64,000 nt of DNA from Nocardiopsis sp. NRRL B-16309 (GCF_001279585.1 NZ_LGEC01000062.1:1-64000), one strand, 5' to 3'; numbered from the stretch's first letter, positions 9,101 through 16,845 are shown. Notes: generated by a model from the sequence alone, not told the origin. Translations and numbers: made by a program.

Positions 9101-9367
9101 GGTTCCCTCGCTCCTCGGTGAGCGCCTGTTCGCACTGGTCGTGCGAGTAGGTGGTGCGCGTGCCGGAACACTAGGGAAGGGACGAATGGCGGGTCAATGA
9201 CCAGTGTTCCCGCGTCCGTGCTACGAGCGGGTTACCCATTTTCGTGATCGTGCCGAAAGTGACGCAATGTCCCTTGTGGGGCAGGAGAAATTCAGAGGAA
9301 AAGACAGGTTTGGGGCCTTTGTCCGTGCTGAATTTCATGGGTCCGCACAGGTCGCCGGGGCGATTCC
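9101..9367. promoter_or_regulatory. Upstream region of the pyrimidine operon with inverted repeats
   Basis: The stretch before the hydrolase gene is the only place for the operon promoter. Exact eight-base arms GGAACACT (9165-9172) and AGTGTTCC (9203-9210) enclose a shorter palindrome GGTCAATGACC (9192-9202). Such nested symmetry suggests binding of a repressor, but no regulator gene lies beside it. The part around 9230-9340 is less GC-rich than its neighbours. No credible gene is seen. Confidence 0.4.
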
Positions 9368-9401
9368 GGCCCGTCCGCGCCCGCACGGGCACGGACGGGC
9401 C
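9368..9401 (-). terminator. Hairpin after the DUF4352 gene
   Basis: Ten-base arms GGCCCGTCCG (9368-9377) and CGGACGGGCC (9392-9401) form a perfect stem just past the stop of the leftward gene that ends at 9414. The loop is itself GC-rich. Confidence 0.6.
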
Positions 9402-9413
9402 GCCCACCCGGTG

Positions 9414-10004
9414 TCACGAGTAGAGGTCGACGGTCACCATGAGGCGGGGATTGGCCTCGGGAGTGACCGTCATGTGGGTGATGTCGGTGCCCGGTGCGTC
9501 GAAGACGAGCGGGAGGTCCCGGACCTCACGCGTGTTGACGGTGCCGTACGCCGCGTCGTTCCGGAAGCCGAAGTCGGAGTCGAACAGAGCGGCCGTGCCG
9601 GCCTCGGCCGAGGGCGTGTACGCCGTCCCGCCGCTGTAGAGGGCGAAATCGGACATGTCCAGGTCGAGTGCGAGGAAGCTCTCGTTGGTGACCCGGAGGA
9701 CGACGACCACGAAGGCGTCGTGTTCGACGGGGCGGGCGTTGTCGATGGCGTCGCCGAGCATGGGGATGCCGGGGTGGACACCGCGGATCGTGTAGTGGAC
9801 GTTCCTGACCTCGAAGCGGTCGCCCACGGCGAACGTGCCGCCTCGGTCGTCGTCGGTCACCACAAGGGCGAGGGCGACGACCAGCGCCAGGACCGTGAGT
9901 ACGCTCAGGCCGCCGCACCCCAGGCCGATCCAGAGCCAGGGGGACTTCTTCCGGGGCGCCGGGGAGAAAAGGGGGTACTGGGGGATGGGCCCGGGATCGT
10001 GCAT
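9414..10004 (-). CDS. Membrane-anchored DUF4352-like protein
   Basis: The 196-residue product has a short cytoplasmic tail (MHDPGPIPQYPLFSPAPRKK), one membrane segment (about residues 21-48, WLWIGLGCGG onwards) and an extracytoplasmic domain. The domain resembles the DUF4352/immunoglobulin-like fold found in many actinobacterial and firmicute surface proteins (pattern: strand, VLRVTNES, ALYSGGTAY, VFDAP). Translation starts at an ATG with AAGGA upstream; the frame remains open further upstream without meaning. It follows a larger paralogue by 77 bases in the same direction, and a third paralogue lies at 32.8 kb. Function is unknown. Confidence 0.7.
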   Translation of the reverse strand: MHDPGPIPQYPLFSPAPRKKSPWLWIGLGCGGLSVLTVLALVVALALVVTDDDRGGTFAVGDRFEVRNVHYTIRGVHPGIPMLGDAIDNARPVEHDAFVVVVLRVTNESFLALDLDMSDFALYSGGTAYTPSAEAGTAALFDSDFGFRNDAAYGTVNTREVRDLPLVFDAPGTDITHMTVTPEANPRLMVTVDLYS

Positions 10005-10081
10005 CTCGTCCTTCTCGAACGTGGAGGGCCACCGGGTGTCCCGGCGGCCCTCCGTCACTGCTGCTCCCGTCGGGGGACGGG

Positions 10082-11053
10082 TCAGTTCAGGTCGACCTCG
10101 ACCTCGTTGCCGCCGTAGGTCTCGGCGCTCAGGCCGATGGAGGCCAGGTCGTCGGCGTCGGGGACGTCGAAGACGATGGCGGTCTCCACGGGGCTGCCCG
10201 GAGTCAGCGTCAGCAGCATGCTGTCCATCGCTCCGGTGGCGTCGTAGTCCTCCTCGATCGCCGAACCGCTGCTGGTGTACAGGTGCTGCTCGTCGCGCCA
10301 GAACGACGCCGAAGAGCCCGCGGCCTCGACCTCCAGCCACAGGACGACGTACTCGCCGCCGGGGGTGAAGGTCTGCCCCTCGATGTCGAGCTCGGAGTAG
10401 GGGCCCTCGATCTCCAGGGGGGTGAAGATGATGCCCTCGTGCTCGACGGAGTCGCCGATCGTGCCACCGCTGGGACCGTCGAGGGTCTCGCCCCCGGTGT
10501 CCGTGTCGGTGTCGGAGTCGGTGTCCGTGTCGGTGTCCAGGTCGGGTCCGCTGGAGGTGCCGGAGTCCGAACCGCTGCCGTCGCCGGTCGGCTCGTCGTT
10601 GCCGTTGGCGACGAAGACGATGATGACGACCAGGACGATGCCGATGATGAACAGGCCACCGCAGCCGAGGCCCACGAACAGCCACGGAGACGTCTTCTTG
10701 GGCTGGGCCGGCTGCGGTCCGCCCGGGTACGGGGCGCCGTAGGGGTCGCCGCCGGGGGGCATACCGCCGGGGGGCATGCCGCCGGGCGGCATCCCGCCGG
10801 AGCCGTGGCCGTAGGGATCGTGCGGCCCGCTGGGACCGCCGTACCCCTGGCCGTAGGGGTCACCGGGGCCGCCGGGGCCGCCCGGGCCCTGGCCGTAGGG
10901 GTCACCGGGGCCGCCGGGACCCTGGCCGTAGGGGTCGCCTCCGGGCGGCATACCGCCGGGAGGGCCCATCGGGGGCTGGCCGCCGGTGGGCGGACCCTGC
11001 GGGGGCTGTCCGGGCGGAGGTCCCCCGTAGGGGCCGTGGGGAGGCTGGCTCAT
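10082..11053 (-). CDS. Gly/Pro-rich membrane protein with DUF4352-like domain
   Basis: The 323-residue product has a cytoplasmic low-complexity tail (about residues 1-125) built of GGPGDPYGQGPG-like and MPPGG units, one membrane helix (about 128-150), a linker made almost only of alternating Asp and Thr/Ser (DTDTDTDSDTDTDTGG), and a C-terminal beta-rich DUF4352-like domain containing VLWLEVEAAG and IVFDVPDADD. The acidic linker may hold the domain away from the membrane. The smaller paralogue downstream is probably in the same transcription unit. The role is unknown. Confidence 0.72.
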   Translation of the reverse strand: MSQPPHGPYGGPPPGQPPQGPPTGGQPPMGPPGGMPPGGDPYGQGPGGPGDPYGQGPGGPGGPGDPYGQGYGGPSGPHDPYGHGSGGMPPGGMPPGGMPPGGDPYGAPYPGGPQPAQPKKTSPWLFVGLGCGGLFIIGIVLVVIIVFVANGNDEPTGDGSGSDSGTSSGPDLDTDTDTDSDTDTDTGGETLDGPSGGTIGDSVEHEGIIFTPLEIEGPYSELDIEGQTFTPGGEYVVLWLEVEAAGSSASFWRDEQHLYTSSGSAIEEDYDATGAMDSMLLTLTPGSPVETAIVFDVPDADDLASIGLSAETYGGNEVEVDLN

Positions 11054-11228
11054 GGTGGTCCTTGGCTTTCTGCTGCGAGCTGGGCGGGTACCTGCCCCCG
11101 TGGGCTGGGGGAGGCGCTCGGGGACGGGTCCGGCCGAGGCGCCCGCGAACAGCGGCTGTTGGTCTCTGGTGGTTCTGACGCCGTCGGGGCCGCGGGGGTT
11201 CCGGGAGCGTACTGCCTAGTGTGGGGGT

Positions 11229-11708
11229 ATGGCACGACTGCTCATCGTTCACCACACTGTCTCGCCCGCCACCCAGGAAATGCTGACGGCGGTGATGGAC
11301 GGTGCCGCGACCGACGATATCGAAGGGGTGGAGGTGCAGGCCAAGGCGGCCCTGGCCGCGACCGTGGGCGATCTGCTCGCGGCCGACGCGGTCCTCCTGG
11401 GGACGCCCGCCAACATCGGGTACATGTCCGGCGCCCTGAAGCACTTCTTCGACTCTGTCTATTATCCCGCCATGGGTGATACGAACGGAATGCCTTATTC
11501 GCTCTATGTTCACGGCGACAACGACACCTCGGGCGCCGTGCGCGCCGTGGAGTCGATCACCAAGGGGATGGGCTGGCGGCGCCACCGCCCGCCGGTGGCG
11601 GTGACCGGGCGGCCGGGCAACGCCGAGCGCGAGGCCTGCTGGGAACTGGGCGCGGTCACCGCGCTGGCGGCCCTGGAGCACGGGCAGGAGCGCTCGCCCT
11701 CGGCGTGA
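11229..11708 (+). CDS. Flavodoxin-like / NAD(P)H-dependent FMN reductase family protein
   Basis: A 159-residue protein with a flavodoxin fold. The N-terminal strand and phosphate loop (LLIVHHTVSPATQEM) and the central LLGTPANIGYMSGALKHFFD motif match the FMN-binding loops of the flavodoxin/NADPH-quinone reductase group. It stands alone, rightward, diverging from the DUF4352 pair with about 175 bases between them. The last ordinary gene before the mobile remnants starting near 11.72 kb. The electron partner is unknown. Confidence 0.8.
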   Translation: MARLLIVHHTVSPATQEMLTAVMDGAATDDIEGVEVQAKAALAATVGDLLAADAVLLGTPANIGYMSGALKHFFDSVYYPAMGDTNGMPYSLYVHGDNDTSGAVRAVESITKGMGWRRHRPPVAVTGRPGNAEREACWELGAVTALAALEHGQERSPSA

Positions 11709-11724
11709 CGCCCGACGCCGGGCA

Positions 11725-11960
11725 GCCGGCGCGGTCCCGCGTAGCGCCTGAATCCGGGAGTTCTCGTCGACGGGGAACACAGCTGCGCCCGCGGGCGAGG
11801 GGAGGTACAAGCCCACCACGTCGCGGATCTTGTCGCTGATCAGCGGGTTGGGGGAGTGCTCGTAGTCCTGAATGCGCCAGGCTTGCAGACCGAACGCCTT
11901 CCAGACCCGGCCCACGCTGGAGGGCGAGACCCTGACCTGGGCGTCGGTGATGGTGTGCGG
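11725..11960 (-). pseudogene. IS630-family transposase fragment
   Basis: The minus strand encodes a central slice of an IS630 transposase: VRVSPSSVGRVWKAFGLQ, then IRDVVGLYLPSPAG and the DDE-associated VDENSRIQALRG (usually VDEKSQIQAL). Both ends are lost, and the frame carries no start of its own, so it is a dead remnant. A second copy of the SPSSVGR-WKAF part lies in the opposite direction at 14.23-14.29 kb. Confidence 0.8.
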
Positions 11961-12030
11961 TGCTCGTCTTCGGTCAGGTTCAGTGGCAGTCGTGTGTCGC
12001 CCATGGGTTCAGAGGAACCCGGATCAGGGG

Positions 12031-12087
12031 CGGTGTCACCACTGGGCCGTGGATCTGGGGCAGAACACGACTCATGTGGTGACACCG
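12031..12087. terminator. 12-bp inverted repeat after the zeta-like gene
   Basis: Exact arms CGGTGTCACCAC (12031-12042) and GTGGTGACACCG (12076-12087) are separated by 33 bases. It lies 38 bases beyond the stop of the leftward zeta-toxin-like gene and could be its terminator or the relic of an insertion-sequence end. Confidence 0.4.
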
Positions 12088-12124
12088 CAACGCAAACCAA
12101 GGACACTAGCCGGCCGAGTCCTGC

Positions 12125-13408
12125 TCAGCGCTCGATGTCGTGGTCGCCGCCGTCTGGTGTGTCACTGACCGGTTCCCGTGTACTCCCGGTGTTCTGGGAG
12201 CCCGCACCGGCTGGGAGGATTCCGCTTTGAGCAAGCCGCGCGGCCCTGGACAGGCCGGATGAGGCCTGTCCGCTCTGGGCGAGACGTGCGACCCTGGAGG
12301 TTCCGGTGGCGGATGGGGCCTGTCCGCTCTGAGCCAGACGCGCGACCTTGGAGGCCCCGGACGGGGTCTGTCCGCTCTGGGCGAGACGTGCGACCCCGGA
12401 CACCTCACCGGTCTTGGCGGGTTCCGCTGCCACAGTCGAATCCTGCAACTGCTCCTGAAGTGCCGCACCGATCGACCTGTTCGGCCCTGATGCACTGGGG
12501 GCCACCCCCTTACGCCGCAGGTCCTGGTGATCCTGCTCCGCGTAGTCGACGGTCATCTTGACGGTGTCATCGACCGGTTCGGTGCGCACCGCGGGATCCG
12601 TGCTGCGCATGTATGCGACCGTGGAGTCGAAGCGCGCGATCTCCTGGGGAGTAGGGGCCCTGTTGCGTTCGTCGGTGATCGCCTCGCGAGCCCCGAGGTC
12701 GTTCTGCATGGACCCGTCCGGGTTGCGATGGTTCTCGTAGAGAACCTCGCCGTCGCGGTTGGCCACGTAGATGTGGTCGACCTTGCCTGTGGATTCCAGG
12801 TAGTGGGCGACGTGGGGGTTGTTCGCGTAGGCCGAATCGTGAAGTCGAGGGTCAACCCACCGCCCGTACTCCTTTGTAGGGTCATCACGGTCCTGCTGGT
12901 AGCGGTGGGCGATACCGAGCATGCTGTTCGACTCGTGGGTCGCGACGAACACCGCGGTCGTCTCATACCCCCGATTGCGGAATCCGTCGAGCCAGTAGTC
13001 GGCATGCTCCTTGCGCCCGAAGGGGTGGCTGGCGACCACGTCGTACTTGGGGCCACCCATGTCACCGCGAAGGTGGCCGATCAGCTCCTCGTGGAGACCA
13101 GGGGGCAGCCTCTGCCCAACAGCGGACTGGCCCTGAAGGCCGTTGGTCCGCATAATCTCGTCGTGCCGTGGATGGATCTTGGCGTTGTCATCCCCGTCGT
13201 AGGTCGCGACCGGCTCCTCCCCTAGAGCACTGATCACGTTTTTCTGGGTCGTCGTCTTACCTGCGGCCTGTTGACCCGCGATGATGATGAACTGCGGTTT
13301 CTCACCGTCCGAGCGAACAGGAACATCCTCGGGAACAAGCTCCTTAATGCGCCGATTCTTGCGCCGCTCAATCGCGGCGGTCTCCCGAGAATCGCTGGAG
13401 TAACTCAC
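12125..13408 (-). CDS. Zeta-toxin-like P-loop kinase with C-terminal repeats
   Basis: The 427-residue product has a zeta-toxin/UDP-GlcNAc-kinase-type P-loop domain in residues 35-290. The Walker A motif is GQQAAGKTT (45-53); DGDDNAKIHPRHDEI (71-85) occupies the place of the substrate-binding acidic loop, and ATHESNSMLGIAHRYQQ (156-172) resembles the family's lid region. Residues 339-397 hold four copies of a unit with core VARLAQSGQ at 339, 356, 373 and 389, separated by Ser/Gly/Pro-rich spacers; this tail is not part of known zeta folds. It starts at a GTG that overlaps the stop of the preceding gene by four bases, so the two are translationally coupled. A toxin-antitoxin role is inferred, not shown. 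Confidence 0.82.
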   Translation of the reverse strand: MSYSSDSRETAAIERRKNRRIKELVPEDVPVRSDGEKPQFIIIAGQQAAGKTTTQKNVISALGEEPVATYDGDDNAKIHPRHDEIMRTNGLQGQSAVGQRLPPGLHEELIGHLRGDMGGPKYDVVASHPFGRKEHADYWLDGFRNRGYETTAVFVATHESNSMLGIAHRYQQDRDDPTKEYGRWVDPRLHDSAYANNPHVAHYLESTGKVDHIYVANRDGEVLYENHRNPDGSMQNDLGAREAITDERNRAPTPQEIARFDSTVAYMRSTDPAVRTEPVDDTVKMTVDYAEQDHQDLRRKGVAPSASGPNRSIGAALQEQLQDSTVAAEPAKTGEVSGVARLAQSGQTPSGASKVARLAQSGQAPSATGTSRVARLAQSGQASSGLSRAARLAQSGILPAGAGSQNTGSTREPVSDTPDGGDHDIER

Positions 13409-13734
13409 GTGTCACTCCACCTATTCTTTTCGCGAAGCCGTCGAATGAGATCCGGGTATTCAGCGACGATCGGCTTTGCCACCTCCACATCCATCCACTT
13501 CATGGACTTCAACAGGGCCGTGTGCCTATCGCTTTCGTTCTCGAATTTTTCTTTCTGCTCGGCATCCTCCTCGTCGAAGGCCAGGTCCGAGTAGAGGTAC
13601 ATCACATCCCTGATATACGATTCGGCCTTCTCTCTCAGGTTCAGGTACTCCATCAGTTCCATGCCCTCGGGTGGGAAAGGGCGTTCTTTTCGGGGATCCG
13701 ACTCACGCCGCTCGCCCTTGTTCTCGCTGTTCAC
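13405..13734 (-). CDS. Small acidic protein, candidate antitoxin
   Basis: A 109-residue hydrophilic, mostly helical protein rich in Glu, Lys and Asp, with the stretch ESYIRDVMYLYSDLAFDEED in its centre. No family is recognised. It precedes the zeta-toxin-like kinase with a GTGA overlap, the order (small protein first) typical of epsilon/zeta pairs, so it is the natural antitoxin candidate. The GTG at 13734 is chosen because GGAG lies nine bases upstream; the frame is open further upstream across non-coding sequence. Its base composition is clearly less GC-rich than most genes here, which supports acquisition by transfer. Confidence 0.65.
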   Translation of the reverse strand: MNSENKGERRESDPRKERPFPPEGMELMEYLNLREKAESYIRDVMYLYSDLAFDEEDAEQKEKFENESDRHTALLKSMKWMDVEVAKPIVAEYPDLIRRLREKNRWSDT

Positions 13735-13977
13735 GGAACTCGTCTCCTCATTCGTCGAATTACGTGATGGTACCGCCTGCCCCGTCCAAGCTCCAGCGAA
13801 GCAGGTCGAAGCTCGGCCGGTCCCGGTCCGGGCGGAATCCCTCCAGGGCGGGCAGCTGTCAACCGCGTGGCTGGAAGATGCCGACGATGCCGGTCTACGA
13901 CGAAGACTCCACGGCCTCCCCCTCGAAGGTGAAGTTCTGGAACGCTGACGCCGGCTCCTCGCCCGATTCCGCCTCGC

Positions 13978-13990
13978 AAGGAGGTGATCC
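13978..13990 (+). other. Perfect match to the 16S rRNA 3' end complement
   Basis: AAGGAGGTGATCC on the plus strand is a full-length extended Shine-Dalgarno; equivalently the minus strand carries the conserved last bases of 16S rRNA. A GTG follows at 13993 but opens only a 12-codon frame. It lies at the end of a transposase fragment and may be chance or a leader for a lost gene. Confidence 0.4.
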
Positions 13991-13999
13991 AAGTGAGAT

Positions 14000-14222
14000 T
14001 CATTCCAGGCGCCCATGCTCGAAATGCGTGAGCACGAGGGCGGCTCTGGCGATATCCCCGATCTTGCCGGGGCTGGCGGTGATGTGCCGCAGCAGCCGTC
14101 ACTGCTGCGTGAGCAGCGCGAACCCGCGCTCGCCCAGACAGCGCACACCCCGCTGGAGCTTGTTGAGGGCGCGATTGCCAGGGGCCACGCTGACCTCGCG
14201 GTCGCCGCCCGGTGCCACCCAC
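14000..14222 (-). pseudogene. IS5-like transposase C-terminal fragment with internal stop
   Basis: The minus strand reads GNRALNKLQRGVRCLGERGF, ALLTQQ, stop (14099-14101), RLLRHITASPGKIGDIARAA, LVLTHFEHGRLE, stop. This is the C-terminal end of an IS5/IS1182-type DDE transposase, and the internal TGA occupies the place of a tryptophan usually found there. The N-terminal half is absent. The element is dead. Confidence 0.78.
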
Positions 14223-14225
14223 TGG

Positions 14226-14294
14226 TCCGAACGCCCCTTGGCCTCCCAGATCAGGATCTCGCCCTCCAGCGTGGGCCGGATCTGGAAGGCGTTC
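14226..14294 (+). pseudogene. Short IS630 transposase fragment, inverted copy
   Basis: The plus strand encodes SQIRISPSSVGRIWKAF, nearly the same as the minus-strand fragment near 11.9 kb (VRVSPSSVGRVWKAF). Only about 23 codons remain. Together the two fragments form an inverted pair around the kinase/antitoxin genes. Confidence 0.65.
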
Positions 14295-14442
14295 TGTTCT
14301 GGTCGACGGTTATGGCGCCGCCGAGCGGACGGGGGCTCTGGCGTTGGCCTTCCTCGCGGCGGGATCCACGCGGCGGAGCGCCGCCGTCGGGGATCGGGGA
14401 CAGCCTTGCGAGTATCGCTGAGAAGACCGTGGATCATCCGGG

Positions 14443-14640
14443 TCAGACCGGTTCGAGCAAGGCGGAGAGTAAGCCGATCCTGTCGTTCGGTTCGAACTCG
14501 AAGTGCAGATAGCGATCATTGATCTCGTACCGGTCGAAAGCCTGTCCGGCGCGTTCCGGGGTGCCGTGTGGACGGCGGTGTCGGCAGGGATCGCTGAACG
14601 AGGACTCGCGGGTGGGCGGATGGGTTCTCCAACAGGACTC
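14443..14640 (-). pseudogene. Coding-like remnant of unknown protein
   Basis: A minus-strand frame ends at a TGA at 14443-14445 and reads at its end FDRYEINDRYLHFEFEPNDR followed by IGLLSALLEPV. The composition is that of a real folded protein, yet no start codon with a ribosome site was found upstream. It is probably the C-terminal end of a gene broken by the insertion events around it. The region from 14640 to 14793 shows nothing recognisable. Confidence 0.35.
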
Positions 14641-14793
14641 CTTGGCTCGGATCCGACCGGCGCGGGCCCCGATCCCGTCGTGCCCCTCACCCGTATTCGG
14701 CTCCCCGGTCCTTCAAGGTGCTCATGAGGCCCCGGATTTCCGGTCCAACTTCCAGGGAGCAGTTCATTTCTCCGGGGCCTTCGTGCCGGGTTG

Positions 14794-14991
14794 TTACAGG
14801 CTGTCCCGCCGGGCAACGGCGAGGAACGCTCGCCACTCGCTGGAGTCGGCGAAGGTGAGGTACCCGAGGTCTCTGTGCTGCGTGTCCCGGACGGCCGCGC
14901 CAGTGGGCAGGTCGGCGATCTCGACGCAGTCGCGGTCGGTGCTGCTGTAGGTGCTCTTGCGGAAGGTCGGTGTGTCGGCGAACGAATTCAT
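14794..14991 (-). CDS. DUF397 domain protein
   Basis: The 65-residue protein is a full DUF397 domain: FRKSTYSSTDRDCVEIAD at the N-terminus, VRDTQHRDLGYLTFADSSEW in the middle and FLAVARR at the end. DUF397 proteins occur in large numbers in filamentous actinomycetes, usually next to an HTH/DUF5753 regulator, and are thought to modulate that partner (as in bldB/whiJ-type loci). Here the regulator gene lies directly upstream with an 11-base gap, so the pair is almost certainly co-transcribed. Confidence 0.93.
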   Translation of the reverse strand: MNSFADTPTFRKSTYSSTDRDCVEIADLPTGAAVRDTQHRDLGYLTFADSSEWRAFLAVARRDSL

Positions 14992-15002
14992 GATCGAACT
15001 TC

Positions 15003-15860
15003 CTAGAGGTCGGCGTGCAGCTTCTTCATGAGCTGGATGGACTCGGCCTGGGACTTCGCGGTGACCTGAAGGTGGTCGAAGACCAGGCGGTACCCTGCGA
15101 TCTCCGGCTCCTCTTCGAGGAACAGGCCCTCCGTTCTCGACTCCAGATAGACGAGCGGTGCGTCCAGATCGTCAGGGAAGTCGAGGATGACGAAGGGACC
15201 GGAGATCCCGGGGTGCAGGCCTGCGGAGAACGGCAGCACCTGGATGGTGATCCCGTTGTCGGGGTCTTCCGCCAGATCGATGAGGTGGCGGAGCTGCCCA
15301 TCGGCTACACCGTTGGTGGAGGGAAGCCGCAGGAGCGCGGACTCGTCGATGACGGCCCAGACCGTCGGTGGCTGGTCACCGGTCAGTATTTCCTGCCTTG
15401 CCATCCGGGCTTCGACTCGACGCTCAACTTCCTTGGCCGGACGAGTGAGGGTGGCACGCGCAGAGGCTTCGGCGTAGCCGGGAGTCTGGAGCAGGCCCGG
15501 GATGACGATCGGTTGGTAGGTCGAGATGACCGAAGCCTCAGACTCGAACCCGACCAGCGAATCCGATCCGAATACGTCCTTGAACTTGGTCCACCATCCC
15601 CGAACGCGGGACTCCCGGGCCAGGTCGAGGATCGCCTCGCATCGTTCTGAGTCGGTGACCTCGTAGAAGTCGAGCAGCTGGCGGATGTTGCCCAGGTCGG
15701 GCCGGACCCACTTGTTCCCCTCCATGTGAGCGAGACGGCCGCGCGACCATTCAAGACTGTCGGTGACTTCTTCGAGCGTCTTCCCTCGCTGGTGCCTGAG
15801 CTGCCGGAGCACGGCAGACAGTCGGCGGCGTCGCACGCTTGGGCTGAATCTCCTGGTCAT
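15003..15860 (-). CDS. Helix-turn-helix regulator with DUF5753 (Scr1/WhiJ type)
   Basis: A 285-residue DNA-binding protein with an XRE-type helix-turn-helix in residues 10-65 (RRRLSAVLRQLRHQRGKTLE and the recognition region SRGRLAHMEGNKWVRPD) and a DUF5753 C-terminal domain marked by YQPIVIPGLLQTPGYAEA and ILDFPDDLDAPLVYLES. This type pairs with DUF397 proteins in development- and antibiotic-related control in streptomycetes. Its start is 183 bases from a divergent three-gene operon, and a palindrome between them is the likely operator. Targets are unknown. Confidence 0.92.
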   Translation of the reverse strand: MTRRFSPSVRRRRLSAVLRQLRHQRGKTLEEVTDSLEWSRGRLAHMEGNKWVRPDLGNIRQLLDFYEVTDSERCEAILDLARESRVRGWWTKFKDVFGSDSLVGFESEASVISTYQPIVIPGLLQTPGYAEASARATLTRPAKEVERRVEARMARQEILTGDQPPTVWAVIDESALLRLPSTNGVADGQLRHLIDLAEDPDNGITIQVLPFSAGLHPGISGPFVILDFPDDLDAPLVYLESRTEGLFLEEEPEIAGYRLVFDHLQVTAKSQAESIQLMKKLHADL

Positions 15861-15921
15861 CGTGCCTCTCCCGGGGGTGGTCGTCCTGATCGTATGGCGA
15901 ACTTCTCAATAGGTCATCTTT

Positions 15922-15944
15922 CGGAATCCTGGGATCGGATTCCG
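15922..15944. promoter_or_regulatory. Operator-like inverted repeat between divergent operons
   Basis: Exact eight-base arms CGGAATCC (15922-15929) and GGATTCCG (15937-15944) are spaced by seven bases. The site lies in an AT-richer intergenic region between the HTH/DUF397 pair and the rightward small-protein operon, where autoregulation by the HTH protein is expected. Confidence 0.5.
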
Positions 15945-16042
15945 TTCATTCACTTGCAAACTTTAGATTCCTAAGTTCATCATGGACGAGTAGTCATCCG
16001 AACCGCCCGCCCCCAGCGGCATCTACGTTGAGGAGGCGCCCT

Positions 16043-16567
16043 GTGCGCTACCTGCGTTCTGTGGACCTGGAGGCCGTGCGCGCCACGGCCGCGCGGTCCT
16101 TCCACCTGACCCGGGCTCCCGAACCCTCCGACCCCCTCGCCACTCGATCCCCGGCGCCCGAACCCCCGGAATCGGTCGTGGTGTCCTTCCCGAAGAGCAC
16201 CGACCGGCCTGCGACCGACGACGACGGCGGCTGGGAGCGGCGGCCGTTGGCCCCCGTGATCGAGCTGTGCGAGCACTACCGGCACCGGGAGGGGCGCCCC
16301 GGACTGCGCGTGGCCGCCTTCCGGGCCTGCTCGTGCGACTGGGTGGAGCGGCCCAAGCTCCACCGGCCCAAGCACGCCAAGTGCGCGTCCGAACCCGCGA
16401 AGCCGCGCAGGCGTCGGGCTTCGCGGGTACGGGCCTACGTCTCCCACCCGGGCGGGGACCTGGCCCCGCTCGCCTTGGCGGTGCGCTCGTGGATGTCGGT
16501 GGTCGCTGTCTCGGCTCCGGACGGCGGCATGTCCCCGCGCGGCCCGGGGCTGGAGGCGGTGGCCTGA
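16043..16567 (+). CDS. Hypothetical protein with Cys/His cluster
   Basis: The 174-residue product starts at a GTG with a perfect AGGAGG at 16031-16036. The N-terminal part is proline- and serine-rich and probably disordered. Around residues 98-122 the cluster ACSCDWVERPKLHRPKHAKC contains three Cys and two His residues and could bind zinc. The tail is basic. No known family is recognised. The stop overlaps the ATG of the next gene by one base, so three small genes are translated as a coupled unit. Confidence 0.65.
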   Translation: MRYLRSVDLEAVRATAARSFHLTRAPEPSDPLATRSPAPEPPESVVVSFPKSTDRPATDDDGGWERRPLAPVIELCEHYRHREGRPGLRVAAFRACSCDWVERPKLHRPKHAKCASEPAKPRRRRASRVRAYVSHPGGDLAPLALAVRSWMSVVAVSAPDGGMSPRGPGLEAVA

Positions 16568-16845
16568 TGAAGCGGACGATCTGCGACATCCGCGAACTGC
16601 CCTCGCTGGCCGCGTTGGAGGTGTGGGCGGCCGAGAGGCACGTGGCCATCGAGTACCTCGGCCGGTCGCTGCGCGACGAACCCGTCTACGGCGCCCGACG
16701 CGGTGTGGTGACCAGGGTGGCGCGGGGCAAGCGGGAGGGCCCGAGCCGGGTGGCGTGGGCGTGGGAGTCCCCGCTGGAGCGCCTCTCACACGGCGACCTC
16801 GGCGAGTGGGGCAACCACCTCAACCGCAAGGGGTGCAGGCCATGA
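16567..16845 (+). CDS. Small hypothetical protein, middle gene of coupled operon
   Basis: The 92-residue product starts at an ATG overlapping the previous stop and ends overlapping the next start (ATGA). It begins MKRTICDIRELPSLAALEVW and is basic in its second half. No family is recognised. The overlapping arrangement and conserved position next to an Scr1-type regulator suggest a shared but unknown function with its two neighbours. Confidence 0.6.
   Translation: MKRTICDIRELPSLAALEVWAAERHVAIEYLGRSLRDEPVYGARRGVVTRVARGKREGPSRVAWAWESPLERLSHGDLGEWGNHLNRKGCRP

Noticed and set aside
9171..9407. 78-codon minus-strand frame in the gap upstream of the pyrimidine operon
   Set aside because: It contains plausible stretches but no ribosome site, overlaps a hairpin terminator and inverted repeats, and shows no recognisable family.
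10005..10685. Upstream extension of the smaller DUF4352 gene
   Set aside because: It overlaps the paralogue in another frame; the protein proper begins at an ATG with a good ribosome site at 10004.
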